From contig NC_077224.1 of NCBI RefSeq assembly GCF_024763615.1, forward strand, positions 89,166,712-89,230,711: a stretch of 64,000 bases of DNA. The letters are read 5' to 3'. The DNA is from Phlebotomus papatasi (Eukaryota > Arthropoda > Insecta > Diptera > Psychodidae). Below the pieces are notes generated by a model. That model worked only from the letters and a program-made list of their open reading frames with translations. It was not told the DNA's origin and made no database searches. Every line of letters starts with the position of its first letter. The first letter of the stretch is position 1. This document shows positions 13,121-25,899 of the stretch, piece by piece. Both the position numbers and the translations under genes were made by a program.

Positions 13121-13481
13121 ACAATGAGAAAGGCTGCCGAGATCAGGTACCTCCAAGCAGTTAAGAGAGTCACTCGTCGGGATCGAGTGAGGAACGTAGC
13201 CATTCGTAAGGAGCTAAGAGAATCGAGGAGCTGCTTCATTGGGTTGACAGATCACAACTTAGATAGTATGGTCATTAGTATGGTCATCAAGAAATATTCC
13301 CTAGAAAAGCCATGAAAGTCACTGTGAGGAGACCTCGACCTCGGTGCACACCTAGAACAAGGTGGATGAGTCAAATTCGGATCTTGGTTTAGAGCGCCTT
13401 AGGATCGAACCCGAACATCTTTTTGAAGTGGCGGAGGATCGACAGACGTGTGCTTCTAATGATGATTGTGACAGTGATTAA
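13121..13481 (+). pseudogene. 3' end of a non-LTR retrotransposon ORF2
   Basis: MRKAAEIRYLQAVKRVTRRD then RVRNVAIRKEL is the conserved post-RT segment of insect non-LTR elements. It is followed, after frame breaks, by PRTRWMSQIR and LRIEPEHLFEVAEDRQTC with a final stop at 13481. At least two frameshifts or stops break it. Confidence 0.7.
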
Positions 13482-16400
13482 AGTAAAATTAACGTAAGAT
13501 TATCGTAATGAAAACTTTAGAATTGCACATATGACTCTTTCCCTGGTTTTGTCATATAGTGCTTTGTAATGTTAACGTCTTAATAACGCTGACGTTATTT
13601 TACGCTTTGAAAGCATGACGTACGGGTGACTAAAATGACCATGAATATCCGTCAAAATAAAGTCGATTTTGCTACTTGGGTTTTCGTATAAAATACTTCT
13701 AGTGAAAATAAGTTAATTTTCTGAAACTTCGTATTTGTTTTTTTTTACAATTGTTTGCATGTAAAAATTTTCTAAATAATAGGTATAATGAATTAGAAAT
13801 AGTCTTCCTAGTTTAGATCATTTAAAGTTCGAAATGGTGCAATATACCGCTTGGGGCGCTGTTGTTGCAAAAAGGGGTATTCAAAAGCCCTATTTTATGG
13901 ATATTAATTATTTTAGAAATGAATTCCTGACCAGTGGGATCACACTAGCTGTGATTATGAAGGAATCACAGTTAATAGGAGTGGAAAATTTTCATCATTC
14001 ATTCAGATGATGGAGAGTTGGGGTGATGCTTGTGAAAAAGTATACCTCAAAATCATTCTCTCCTACCCTGGGGCGAGACTTTTCCATGATGAATGATTTG
14101 ATGTGACGATGGTTTGCAATTTTCACAATTGAACACAAATCAGCAACAGCCCATTAGTTGTGAATTTCATACTCCTGCCTCCATTTGATGTGTTCCTGCA
14201 TGCGAGAACATCATCACACAATGGAAAATCCATTCACACCAATTGAAAAGAGAATCGCTTCCACTTTTCATCTTTTGAACACTATGTTGAAACATTATTG
14301 ATGAGTTTTTGTGTAGAGAGGGATTTTATTTCAAAATTCACATGCCCACGCTTCCTGGGCCAGGGATGTGAGCGAGAATATTCATGTGTTTTGACAAATC
14401 CTTTGTCCACCCTGCTCCGTGGATCCAGTAAAATTTAATACAAATATCCTGAATCAATTTTTTCACGCTACATTTCAGAGATGAACTTTGTGAAAATGAA
14501 TTCAGGATTTTTTATCCCATAGGAAAAATTTGGGTTTTTTTTATAAAATACTTTTTGCATAATGAATTTTTTATGGTTACGGAATTTATTATTTTTCAAA
14601 TGAACGTTTTTCAATTTTTCCTAAAATCAAAATATTTTGACGGAATAATTTAATAGAAACAACAAAATGCCTATGTATTCTTCGCATTGCTCCAAAAGAT
14701 TTCACTATGTAAAAAATAGACCACGCCCCCAATAGGAAGAATGAATTGTATTAAGAAAGGAAATAAAATAAATTTTATAGATATCTTTTCAAGAAGCTTT
14801 GCATTAGCTAATATTTTGAAAATTCTACGAGCAGATAAAAATTAGACCATTTAATGGTACGCAGTTTAATTTATTGGGAGTTTTTTCAGAATGGGCGTGG
14901 CTTAATTTAATTTAAATTTTTTATTTTCAAAGAATAAGGTTTAAATAGAATTTAGCAATAATAAAATGTGGTCTAAAATATTTCAAGTGCTTAATTCATT
15001 TATTAGTCCTTTCATGCAATTTTTATTATTTTTATTATTTAATTTCGGCCACCGCCGTCTTAGCATTGATGATCAACCTCCGGAGTCAAAATTGTGGAAA
15101 ACTCCTTTACAGGTTGTATATGGCAATCATCCAAAAGATGCGTAATTTTACAAGCTTTCACATGGAACATTGTAATCTAAACATTTTGAAAATTTGTGTT
15201 GTCGCTATTGAGTAAAGCAATACAGGTAATAAAAATTAAAGTTTTAGTGAAAAATATTAATATGGATTTGAATAATCCCATAATTTAACATAAATTAATA
15301 AAATGGGCGTGGCTTATTTATTTTGGATGACATCACTTGTAGGTCCACCCAGTATTCTATTTGTAGAAATGACTTGTCCTAAAAGATCTACATTATTGTC
15401 TTATTATGCATTAAAAATAATACAAAAATTTCCTTTTTCAATCTTGAAGAGGGCGGGTCCTAAATTGCTTCTTCGACGAACTTTATTCAGAAAATCCCAT
15501 ACTGTTCCTTAGTTAAATGCAAAATTGAAAACAATATCACGCTCATCTTGAGTAGTCCGCATATACTTTTCAATTAATTAATTTATTTGCCAATTGTGAG
15601 ACTTTTCCATGGATATGGAGAATGGATTAGGGTTTTGTAGGCAAAGTTTCAAAACATAAAAAATACCATGGTCTGGGTTTACGAAGCGCACCCACTCGTG
15701 AAAAATTGCAAATGAGCGAAGAGATGTCTCGGTAGGTGAAAATTTTTAGGGAGAAAATAGAGTGGATGATGGTGGTGTGAGGTGATGAAAATTAGAACGC
15801 ACCACCATAACAGTGTATTTTCTTGTTTCATTTATAAGTGCAAAATTATGTTTCGCATTTCCCCTGCTGGCCACAATCTCTTTAAATATGAATTGAATGC
15901 CTCAGTGTTGGGTGTGTTCACTTCTCTGCAGAGGCACCACCCCCATCCTCGGCTTTTCTTTACCATCCTTAAAATACTTCAATATATACAGCATTTTCAT
16001 CCCTTTTCCCTCTGGAGCTTTTCGATGAGGCACGAAACTTTCGCATTTTGGTCGTCTATATAAGGCTCTACTTTGAGGAAAAATTTGTAAATTGATGAAA
16101 TTTATGATTTTCACGGGAATTGTGTACTAAGAGTGGGGTATAGGAATTGCACTGAGGAAAATGGGGGTATTATAAAAATAAGACAGAATTGCAAAATTTA
16201 TCCTTGTGTACAAAATTGGTAATGAAAACATATTTGTAACGTCATTAGAATTACTTGGGGTTGCTCTAAACTCTAGTCAGTCCCTTACTGAATTTTCACG
16301 TAATTTTTACCTGATATAATTACGTCAGAACTAACCAAGATACACAAAAAGCCAAATAGATGCCTTATAGAACCAAGTCATTTTGATAAGTCTTTTAATG

Positions 16401-16580
16401 TACCTTTGAAAGGCTTATAAGGGAAATTTAGTATTAAAATTTCTCTAGAAACATTTAAAAGTATTAAAAGTGTGTCATTTTATTTTTTACAGTCACAGAG
16501 ATGAAACCAAGAGCACTATAACCAGAATTACGAAAGAATTTTAGTTCTGTAATGTCTTACTTAGTGCTTTGTACTAAACA
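13482..16580. other. no gene seen
   Basis: Single-copy-looking DNA with isolated CCACGCC-type repeat traces at 14711, 14893 and 15304. Confidence 0.4.
15045..15105 (-). repeat. copy of the AAGACGGCGGTGG retro-repeat
   Basis: Read in reverse it matches the 29.1-kb copy around TGCTAAGACGGCGGTGGCCG and CTCCGGAGGTTG. Confidence 0.6.
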
Positions 16581-16582
16581 AT

Positions 16583-16936
16583 ATACACGAAGAAAATATT
16601 TTGCAAAATTGTTCGTAAATGTTTGTATATTTATACTGGGGGCATACGAAATGCTCATAAATCGTAGAACCTACAAAAAGGTTAGTAAATGTTTGTACTC
16701 TTTCACAAACATTGTTTATAACATGATAACTTGGCGAATACTATTTTGTTCTTTTACAAACATTTGTTCGTACATTTTTGTTTGTCTGACAAAACTTTAC
16801 ACGAACAAATGACAAAATTGCACGAATTTTTTTTGTGTGCTTACGAACATTTACGAACAAGTGTTAGTAAAAAGACAATGTTTCTGAAAAAGTACAAACA
16901 TTTATAAATAATTTTACGAAATATTTTTTTCTATGT
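16583..16936 (+). mobile_element. GTAAATGTTTGTA-rich MITE, copy 1
   Basis: The two ends are inverted copies with AAAATATTT, then GTAAATGTTTGTA-like sequence. The inside repeats ACAAACATTTGT many times. A homologous element in the other orientation lies at 23611-24037. Confidence 0.65.
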
Positions 16937-17289
16937 AGAGAAGATAATGCTTCTTGGGTAGCATCAGTTTTTTCAAATGTTCTACTTAGAGGACTTACGA
17001 AATTCTCTCGAGATAAAACGATCATCAAACCGTAAGTTTTCGAAATTGTGTTTAACTCTTTATTTTTCTACCACAAGTACTTCGTTTTTTGATAATTTTT
17101 CTTTATTATTAGTGAACTTAGCATATGATTTATTAAAATACTTGTTTCAGAATTTTAAAGTTTCTGCCTAGGTAGTAAGTGTGATGTTCAAGTACCTAAA
17201 TAGAGACAATGCCCTTATGATAAAAATAACGTCATGATGACTTCATTTTACTACTAGTTGAGTGTTAAGGTTTCTCATGATTTTGGATA

Positions 17290-17440
17290 TTGTAGGGCGT
17301 ATGGCTTATAAGACACATATGTCAACCCAAGACGACGGCTGTAACCCAGCAATCCCAATTCTTTATTCCTTTGACACGCACAACCCCTAGATAGGTAACT
17401 ATCCTCTGTCTTCAGTGATTGAGCACCAGTCACCGTGGAC
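17290..17440 (+). repeat. dispersed repeat D, copy 1
   Basis: GTCAACCCAAGACGACGGCTG, AATCCCAATTCTTTATTCC and CACGCACAACCCCTA match 42110-42290. Confidence 0.65.
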
Positions 17441-19788
17441 GGTTCACTCTCATGGAGTAAAAAATGGGTGGCGTCGACACTTCCCTATATAATATTGTAA
17501 TTCTATTTAGGTAAGGTCTATAAAGGCTTGTAAAAGGCCCTATCCTACTTCAAATATAAAGCAATATCTTGAAGTTTCTAAACTGTTACCTAGTAATACG
17601 TCAATCTTATGTTCAAAAATAGGTGTTTGATCTCAGAAAAATTAGGAACCCAGGAGAGCAAAAATGGCATATATCCTATGGCTATGCTTTAACCATAAGA
17701 TATGTGCCACTTTTGCCACAAATTACTACTCACATCCTGCATCTGTTTTTATGTAATGAAATAGTTATAAAGGCGTGGCTTATGCTCTTGGTAGCCTTGC
17801 TAATATTTAGAGGAAGTATGGCGTATTCATTCATTCATTCGTATTTGCAGCTCTGCTTTTTCTAAATTTTTCTTAGATTGTAGCACTGATCGGACGTAAT
17901 AGATTAGATTGATGAAGACAATCCTTGAATGCTAGAATCAAAGAAAAGATTACGAAAAGCAGAGGCACCGTAGATGCGGGTGACTATTCTCCGGAATTCT
18001 AGCACGGTCTTAGTCGATATGATCTACCATGTATGATCGGTGAGAACCGTTTCTAAACTTTAGAATTTAGAATTCAAGAAGGGTTTACGAACAGTAGGAG
18101 GCAAAAACACCCGCAGAGGACAAAGTCACCCGCATCTACGGTACAAATATACCCCTAGAGTGCAGTCACCTCCATCTATGGTACCTCATCCTTAACGTAA
18201 AGGACTAAGCATTTCTTAAAGATAATTCCAATTAAACTTGGTGTAAAGTGAAATTTACCAATTAATTTCTATGAGTGTACAACTTGGTGTAAGGGAAAGA
18301 TTGTTTGGAGTCACTTGTCGATATAAGGGTGGTGGTAAATGAGAAAATTCACCCATCTCATAAAATTTTCACTGATCACTCCATGAGGTTGATTCAATCA
18401 ATTTAAAGTCGATTTATATGTTCATTCTCCTTTTCCTCTGTTTTCCTTTGCAAAGTTTAAACACCAAATCGATTCATGATGAGCCGAAATGGCGGTGTTA
18501 TGAGAGGGTGTGGTCCTTAATGGTTTGATGTGGAGGGTGGTGGAGAGCTTAAGATAAAAGTTTTAGAGAGGAGAGTCCAATGGATGTTACTTGAGTAAAC
18601 AACCGCACAAAAGCTTATGGAATCATTAAATCCTTAACCCTTATTCTTTTATATGTATATATGTTGAAAATCCTTGTGCCTCCTGTATTTGACGAGTTGA
18701 GGAACCTTACCCGTTGAATCATGCCCACATATATGTACAATGTGTATCCTCAACTCTTGCCTTTTCGGATTAATGGAATCTTCACTCTTTCAGCTCAAGC
18801 ATATCATAATCCACTAGTGGATGCCCAAGGATGATGGGCATTTTGGGATGAGAGGGACTTTTGGGTGAGAAGTGAGCCAATGATGTAATCTGTAATCCTC
18901 TTCTATCTCAACAGAACCAAGTCATATAGTAATTGGTTATTGTGTTGTATGTGGGAGGTGTGTAAGGAATTGGGGTTGGATTGAAAGTTTCACTTCAATC
19001 TGTTTCTCACATTCTTGCTCCTGTTGTCTGCTACATTGACGAAGAATTGTGGACCATTTGTTAGTTATTTTGAGTTGAGCTCAATGAGAAAATCATGACA
19101 GAAAATTCTTACGGAAAAGCAAAATACAATGGCGATGGAAAATTCGCAGACTGCTCGTGTCTTTTCTTGTTACTTGAAAGCTCAATGTAGGATGGGTCAC
19201 GAATATTCAAAGTCGGGACCTCAAACTGTTTAACTTATAGATGCATGAATTGGAATTCTGAATTATATTGGTGCTTGCCATGAAAATGTTTAGAGAAAAT
19301 CGATTTATAAGAGATCACAAAAGGCTGAACTTCTAACCTATAATTTATAATTTATAATTTGAGGGCATGAAATGGAGAACCGTACCCAATGAGCAAAGAA
19401 TTACTTTGACTCAAAAGATGCATGATAAGTGTAAGTAGTCGACAAATAACTTATATTTAGAGGACATTTTTGTCAAAAGTTTAATAATATTGAATAACAT
19501 CGGAAATCGCTGGAAAGTGCTATGTCGTCATTTTTGAGTCGTCGATGGGTAATTTTAGAGTTTTTCGTGTGTAAAATGATTTACTTAAAAACCTCCCTAT
19601 AAATTTCTAAGAAATCCATACATTTTTTAAGGAATTCCTAGGAAACCCAGAGAACTCATACATTTTTCATAGTACTCATGAGGAACCCCTGTATTTTTTC
19701 AGGGAACTGAAATTTCACAGTGCTAGAGGTCCGGTTTCTTAAAGGAACGTTGCAGCCACCTAAGCAAGTAAGTTATCCGACATCCTGA
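17441..19788. other. no gene seen
   Basis: Three near-copies of a CCGCATCTACGGTAC-like motif lie at 17967, 18128 and 18172. The rest is unique-looking non-coding DNA. Confidence 0.4.
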
Positions 19789-20292
19789 CACTGAGAAAAA
19801 ACGAGGGTGCGATAAACTTTTTTCCTCACAACTTTAACACTTTTTAGGTGTAAAACTATATCAACATTTTTTATATTAATTTTACACCTTTTCAAGGGCA
19901 AAATTAACATGAAAAAGTGTAACTTTGACACCTAATACACCTAAAGAGCATAATATTTACACCGATTTCGGATCAATACTGCAGAGGATCACTGAGAAAA
20001 ATCCCAAAAAGTTAAAATAACATTCCGGAAATGTTAATTTTACCCTTATTGATCCGAAATAGATGTAAATATTATGCTTTTTAGGTGTATTATGGATTGA
20101 AGTTACCCTTTTTAATGTTAATTTTACACTTAAAAAGGTGTAAAATTAACATTAAAAAATGTTGATATATTTTTATACCTAAAAAGTGTTAAAGGTACGA
20201 GGAACAACAGTTAATCGCACCCCCTTTTTCTCTCAGTGATAGAATAAACATTTCCGGAATATTATTTTAACTTCTTCGGATTTCTCTCAGTG
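19789..20292 (+). mobile_element. CACTGAG-type MITE, copy 3, with a sister copy inside it
   Basis: The outer copy has left terminus CACTGAGAAAAAACG and right terminus TTTCTCTCAGTG. It is interrupted after ATACTGCAGAGG by a reverse-oriented sister at 19990-20238. It resumes at AGAATAAACATTTCCGG. GA flanks both ends. Confidence 0.85.
19990..20238 (-). mobile_element. CACTGAG-type MITE, copy 4 (249 bp), nested in copy 3
   Basis: Termini CACTGAGAAAAATCC and TTTTTCTCTCAGTG. AT flanks both sides, consistent with a 2-bp target duplication. The interior is the reverse complement of the family. Confidence 0.85.
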
Positions 20293-22095
20293 GAGAATCG
20301 TCAGAAGATTATTTTTTGACACTCACTCAGAGTACCTACAGGACCTATAGACATCTGACGGTAATGGTGCCCTCAAATGCTACTTGGGCACTGTACACAT
20401 AATTAGTCTCTTCGAGGTCGAGCAATAATATCCATCCTTTCGTCCCACTCAATGCAATTTATTTGTTGCTCTTTTGTGCACAAACTGTAAGAGATTGAAT
20501 TTCTAACAGATTATCCTTCCTCTTGTATCCTAGCTGATACGTATTAAATTATCACCTTAGATGTAGACCAGGAAGGAGGTGATCTTTGGTACATTCTTGG
20601 TGAGAAGCTGAGAGAGATGAGAAATGGAATGTAACCCCTTGAGTAATTCCATTAATCTCCCATTGTGATTTTATCTATTAAACGTTGGGATTTCTTTTAG
20701 TACTTTTACACGGTTCACATTGAGCCAAGAGTTTGGATATTTATTCTTACGATTCTCCCAGAAGATTGCCAAGTCCACATATTAACATGTTGCAGTGAAA
20801 ATCCTTGAGGATTTCTTAGCCATTCACATACTGTAACCATCTTATCGTCCTCAAGGGGATTTGTGGGTACAGGAACCTAGGGGAGGTATGGGGTTAGAGG
20901 TGATGATGAAGAATGGGGCAATTATTCATATAGAAGTGCAACACATGAATATGTTTGAAAGTGTGACGTGCTCACCTCTGAGAGAGAGCTTTAAGCTCTT
21001 AGTACAATTCTCAACATTTGCAATCATCTCGAGTTTGTAAGTGAACGTTGGGTCTGGCAATGTCTCAAAATCCATTGCATTAGTGGTTATTTAACTTAAT
21101 ACATTCAAAACGTGATGTGATTTATGAAATACTGATTAAATCACTCACCAAACTTAGTACCAACGTAAGCTTGGGGAATTGCTATGATATGGATATGACT
21201 CTCGAACTCCCAGTTGTTGCTCTTTGCTCTTTCACACTGGATTATTGCTATATGCATGTGTATATACATAACACGCCTCTTACCATGGATAGTTCACGGG
21301 GATTTCTTATCATATTTACACATTTGAAAGCTGCACAAGAATAGATATACACCTCTATCTCTATTGATGCACATATGCTACTTCAGGAGCTCTTTTATGA
21401 AATATCACGAGGATAAGTGATTGACGGTAGTTCCTTTTAGTGACTTTTGAGTTCTTTTTAAGCTTCTGTTTCATGAGCAACAAAACGGGCGCATTTTCTC
21501 GTCAGTTCTTTGTCTTTTGCACCATTTTCAACATCTTGAAAAAGGAATTTTCGCGTAACAATGCATTGTTCCAAACAAATGGCATAAGGAGCATGCATCT
21601 ATCAAATTACAGCTGAATATGGTTCATATAAAGCAATATTTTATGCTTTACAGCTCGAACTTAAAGAAAGAGCAATACAATGCAAAATCCATTTATTTTC
21701 AAACTCGTCACCCTGGTGCTTAAACGGTTAAAGAAATCAACTTTCTGGTTTCTCTGGTGACCCCTTAAACCCCTTTTAATAATTATCTTCAGACATTTTT
21801 CCTTTCTTTTCCATCTTCTTTCTCTACAAAATAATGTTTTCTGGGTTTTATCGAAAACAGCTGCACGGTTTTTTCTTATTTTTGTACATATTTTATGGAA
21901 TTTTCCTAACCGATTTGTTTAAATTTGGACTTTTTCGAAAGGTCTTCAATTTTCCAACCCAACTGCAGCAGTTTCAATCGGTAAAGAATCGATTATAAAA
22001 AATCATGGGGGTAGGTCAGGCTATATTGAGCTGGAGCTACAATGAAAACGATATTTTTTCGGATATTTTTGAAAGAAACTGGGCTTTACGTATTG
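20293..22095. other. no gene seen
   Basis: Unique-looking DNA, with a weak family A fragment near 21880-22010. Confidence 0.4.
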
Positions 22096-22230
22096 TAGGG
22101 TAAGATGAGGTAGTTCGGGATCATGTCTAATTTGGAATTTTTAGATTTTTTCACTGTCTCAGATTTAAACAGTTAGGAAACCTCAAAGTTCCAAATTAGA
22201 CATGATTCCAAATTACCCCATCTTATCCTA
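22096..22230. mobile_element. TAGGGTAAGATG-type palindromic MITE (135 bp)
   Basis: Ends TAGGGTAAGATGAGGTA and TACCCCATCTTATCCTA are inverted, followed inward by CATGTCTAATTTGGAA and its complement. TA at both ends may be the target duplication. Confidence 0.75.
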
Positions 22231-22442
22231 ATTAATGGCATTGTCCATGCTCTTAAAAAAGCTTTGTGAAAATGCATAAAATAAGTCCTTAAAAAGTACT
22301 TATTAAGTCATTACTTAAGGCATATTTTGCCGAAAGTAGTGACGTATGGTGGCAGAAAGTGGAAACTGGAATAGATAATGAGATGGAAACATGTTAACCT
22401 TTGGATACAAGGAGCAAGAAAAGATTGCACTAAAACGACTTT

Positions 22443-22577
22443 GTTGTGATGTTCAAACGAAGAAGAAGAGTGCAAAAGAATGAGACAGACATACGCAAAG
22501 CGTGTGAGAAAGAAAGAGATTCGGCATTTCGACTTCATAAAATTTTCCTGATCTAAAAAAGGTGGTGTACTTGAGCC
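22443..22577 (+). repeat. half copy of the 250-bp dispersed repeat
   Basis: It runs from TTGTGATGTTCAAACGAAG through GAATGAGACAGACATACG to TTCCTGATCTAAAAAAGG. The left half of the element is missing. Confidence 0.7.
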
Positions 22578-22629
22578 ATGAAAATGCAAGTTTTTTCTTG
22601 CTTTTCTTAAAATTTTAATTAGTTTACAT

Positions 22630-22882
22630 TAGGGTAAAGTGGTACAAGTTGGACAGTGGTACAAGTTGGACAATGGTACACTTTGGACAGGGCTTTTCGT
22701 CTTGATAAATTTAGTACTTCATTTTTATTTGTATATTTTTAATGCTTTAGTTTTAAAATTTGGTTCCTTATGCTTAAAAACAAATTTTGTACTGTATTTA
22801 TCAAGAAAAAAGCCATGTCCAACTTGTACCGGCGAATTGTCCAACTTGTAACACTATGTCCAACTTGTATCACTTTACCCTA
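22630..22882. mobile_element. TAGGGTAAAGTGG-type MITE with triplicated end motif
   Basis: Ends TAGGGTAAAGTGGTACAAG and GTATCACTTTACCCTA. Each terminal region carries three successive copies of an ACAAGTTGGACA-like unit, inverted between the ends. The centre is AT-rich without a gene. Confidence 0.8.
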
Positions 22883-23610
22883 TTGAAGTTTCACTGCATG
22901 TAGACAAAATTAGTTCTATCTCTGTAATTTAGATTATGTGCAGTTGTGGCGAAAAACTTAAGAACCACGACACACAATTAATCAAAAATGTCAGCAAAAT
23001 TAGCGGAAAAGCTCCACGAAAGCTCTCCAGTTTTTCGTAATTCACATCTGTGCCTTGTGGCTGCAAAGAGAGTGTGCTAATTAAAAGTCCTCGAGAGATA
23101 AGACACAAAAAGTAACCACTAAATCAGTGAGATGATTTAATGAAAAGACACACAATGAGAAAGTCGTGAAGTTTCTAATATGCGGAAACTCCTGGCCTCG
23201 GATGTGGCTTTTCCTATATAATCCTTGGATCTTTCATATCTCCATGAAACCATTTCAAAATTATATCTTTGAGGCCAGAAAAGTGTCATTTAGCCCTCGT
23301 TACACTTGTGAGACATTTTCACATAATTTTCAATACACCAGTTTTGCCCTGAGTGAGGTAATACAACAAAAGGAACACAAAAAAATGAAAAAAAAAACTT
23401 TGTGACTGTAGAAGTAAAGAGATGGAAAAGACAGCAAAAATGTGTGAAACATTCACCAGAGATTTTTCCTGGGTGCTCTCTCTACTGTACCGAAAAAAAG
23501 GCGATAAGAAGCATTTTCATGTGGAGGAAAAATGCTAGGGGATGTTGAGGCTACTTTGTCATGTGTATTTTTCAATCAAGTGAAAAAGAGATTGAATATA
23601 AATTTACTAA

Positions 23611-24037
23611 GCACAGAAAAAAATTTCTTAAAAATTGTTTGTAAATGTTTGAGAATTCCCACTGGGAAATGAAATGCTGGTAATATCGTACAACTCACAA
23701 AGTTTGTAGAAGTTTGTATTTTATCACAATCTTCGTCCGTATCATGATCACTTGACGAGAGTGTTTTTTCTTTTACAAACATTTGATAGTAAATATTTGA
23801 AAAGTCACAGATAAATCTTTACAAAATTTTGACATTTGTTTGTAAAGTTTTGTCAATCAAACAAAAATGTACGAACATTTTTTTGTAAAAGAACAAAACC
23901 TTCTCTTCAATTTATCATGTTACGAACAATATTTGTGACAAAAGTACAAACTTTTACAAACCTGTTTGTAGGTTATACGGCTTACGAGCTTTTCGTAAGA
24001 CCCAAATGGAAATTCACAAGCATTTCTGCATTAGTGC
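23611..24037 (-). mobile_element. GTAAATGTTTGTA-rich MITE, copy 2
   Basis: Read on the minus strand it matches 16583-16936 in order: AACCTACAAA.AGGTT, GTAACATGATAA, GTTCTTTTACAAA and GTACATTTTTGTTTG. Confidence 0.65.
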
Positions 24038-24355
24038 AAACGCTATTGAATTCTTGTGACAATCACATTCCATAGCTATAAAATCGATCCAATTTCCGGG
24101 ATAACATGGCAGAATTAACAAAATACATATCCTTTAATTCATATAAAAATTTAATATATTCCAATAATTAAATGACCAAAGAATCACAAGCTGTGACACT
24201 AGGAATTTATCAATTATTTTGCTGAAAATACTTTATTATTGCAATGCCATCACTTTGCATGGTAAAATAGTCGATTGTAAAGCACAGAAATTTGAATCAT
24301 TTTTGTGTTAAAATACAGCTCAGGGGAAAATCAAATGAATTGAAACTCTACACAG

Positions 24356-25140
24356 AGAAAAATATTTCACCTGTGTTCTTTCCCAAAAGATTTGCATTAG
24401 TCTATCCCACTCTTGTGGATTCAAAATTGGATTGAACTAAATTTAATTTGGTATCTTTGGTGTGATGTTCAAAAGAAGAAGAAGAGTGCGAAAGAGTAGG
24501 ATAGACGACTGCTAAGCTTTTAAGAAATAGAGGTATGTAAATCTTGAGTTTGTGCAAATTTCCTGATTAAAAGGTGCGCCGTAACCAATATGGCTTCAGT
24601 AAATTTTTTATGTGGGAAAAATTTCATGAAATCGAAAATTACATTGTTTTCTTTCTCAAATGTTTTGCATAAGTCTATCCTACTCTTTCGCACTCTTCTT
24701 CTTCTTTTAATCATCACATCAAATTTAATTTAGTTCAATCTAATTTAGAGTGGCAATGAATGAGATGGGCATATGGAAAACGGTTGAGATAGAAAAAGAT
24801 GTGAGTTTTAATTTTACGAAATTTTCCTGTTCTAAAAGGTATGCCAGAGGAATTAAAAACAATTTTATGATTTTTTTGTGTACACAACTTTTAGATCAGC
24901 AAAGTTTTATTAAATCAAAATATCACATCCCCTTCTTTCAGGAACGTTTTGCATATATCTATCCCGTTCTTTCGCACTCAAAATTCGAAATTGTTATGAT
25001 GTTTAAAATAAAAAGAAGAAGAATATGAAAGAGTGGGACAGACATATTCAAATCTTTCGTGAAAGAGAAGGATGTGAATTTTTGATTTAATGAAATTTTC
25101 CTGATCGAAAAATTGTGGTCGGAACCATTAATGAAATTTG
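24356..25140 (+). repeat. three head-to-tail copies of the 250-bp inverted-repeat element
   Basis: Copies lie at about 24356-24585, 24590-24850 and 24880-25140. Each has CTATCC.ACTCTT, a CTTCTTCTT or AAGAAGAAG block, AAATTTAATTTAGTTCAAT or its like, then the inverse GAGTG..ATAGAC and TTCCTGATCTAAAAGGT. No coding capacity is seen. It looks like a MITE whose copies insert next to each other. Confidence 0.75.
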
Positions 25141-25899
25141 TATTCGAAATAGCCCCACATTCTCCTACAACAGAAAATGATGCGAATGGTGGTTGAGTGT
25201 TGAAGTTGAAAATGTACTTTCACATGCCACATCATAAATGGTAAATCTTGAAAATGACAATTTCCTCATACTCTTCCACACTTTAAATTTCCCCATCATT
25301 TTTCAACAATTTCTACAAATCCCATTTGCACCAACACCCCCCTCAAGAGATTAATCATGTCTCGGGGGGAGAAAGTCATTCGCACGATTATTGGATTTTT
25401 TTTCCTGGGCTGTATAACACTCCAACCATGTGATATTGTTTCTCTACGTACAAGAGAGAAATTTTATTATCACCACCGATATATTGACTGTTTACATAGA
25501 TATTTCCTGTGCAACCCTCTGGCAATGGTGAATCTCATCACAAATTCATATATCGTTTTTTCACACATTACGAGGCGACGATATAAAAATGGTTTCATGA
25601 TTTTCACCATTCTCGAGAGTTGCTGCAAAAATGCTCTTGCTATGCTTTTACCCCTATAAGAGACAAAAAAACAACAACAACCACCCAGAGGATATACGGG
25701 CGAGAAAACGCATTTTGATGACGCGTTAAAAATCTATAAAATACCCATAAAATATTGAACACTTCTATCATCTCCAAAACTCCCCACAGAAGAAATTTAT
25801 TTGAGCTTCAAACACAAATTCCCTAAAAAAAAAAAAGGGATGGCAAGGTGACCCATATTTTGCAGAATGCTCGTACGAATGAGTTTGATTGTAATTAAG
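25141..25899. other. no gene supported
   Basis: An open frame at 25357-25659 has an ATG and 100 codons but no domain, signal or splice context. It looks like chance. Confidence 0.4.

Noticed and set aside
25357..25659. 100-codon open frame with ATG
   Set aside because: No domain or splice evidence; sits in AT-rich unique DNA.
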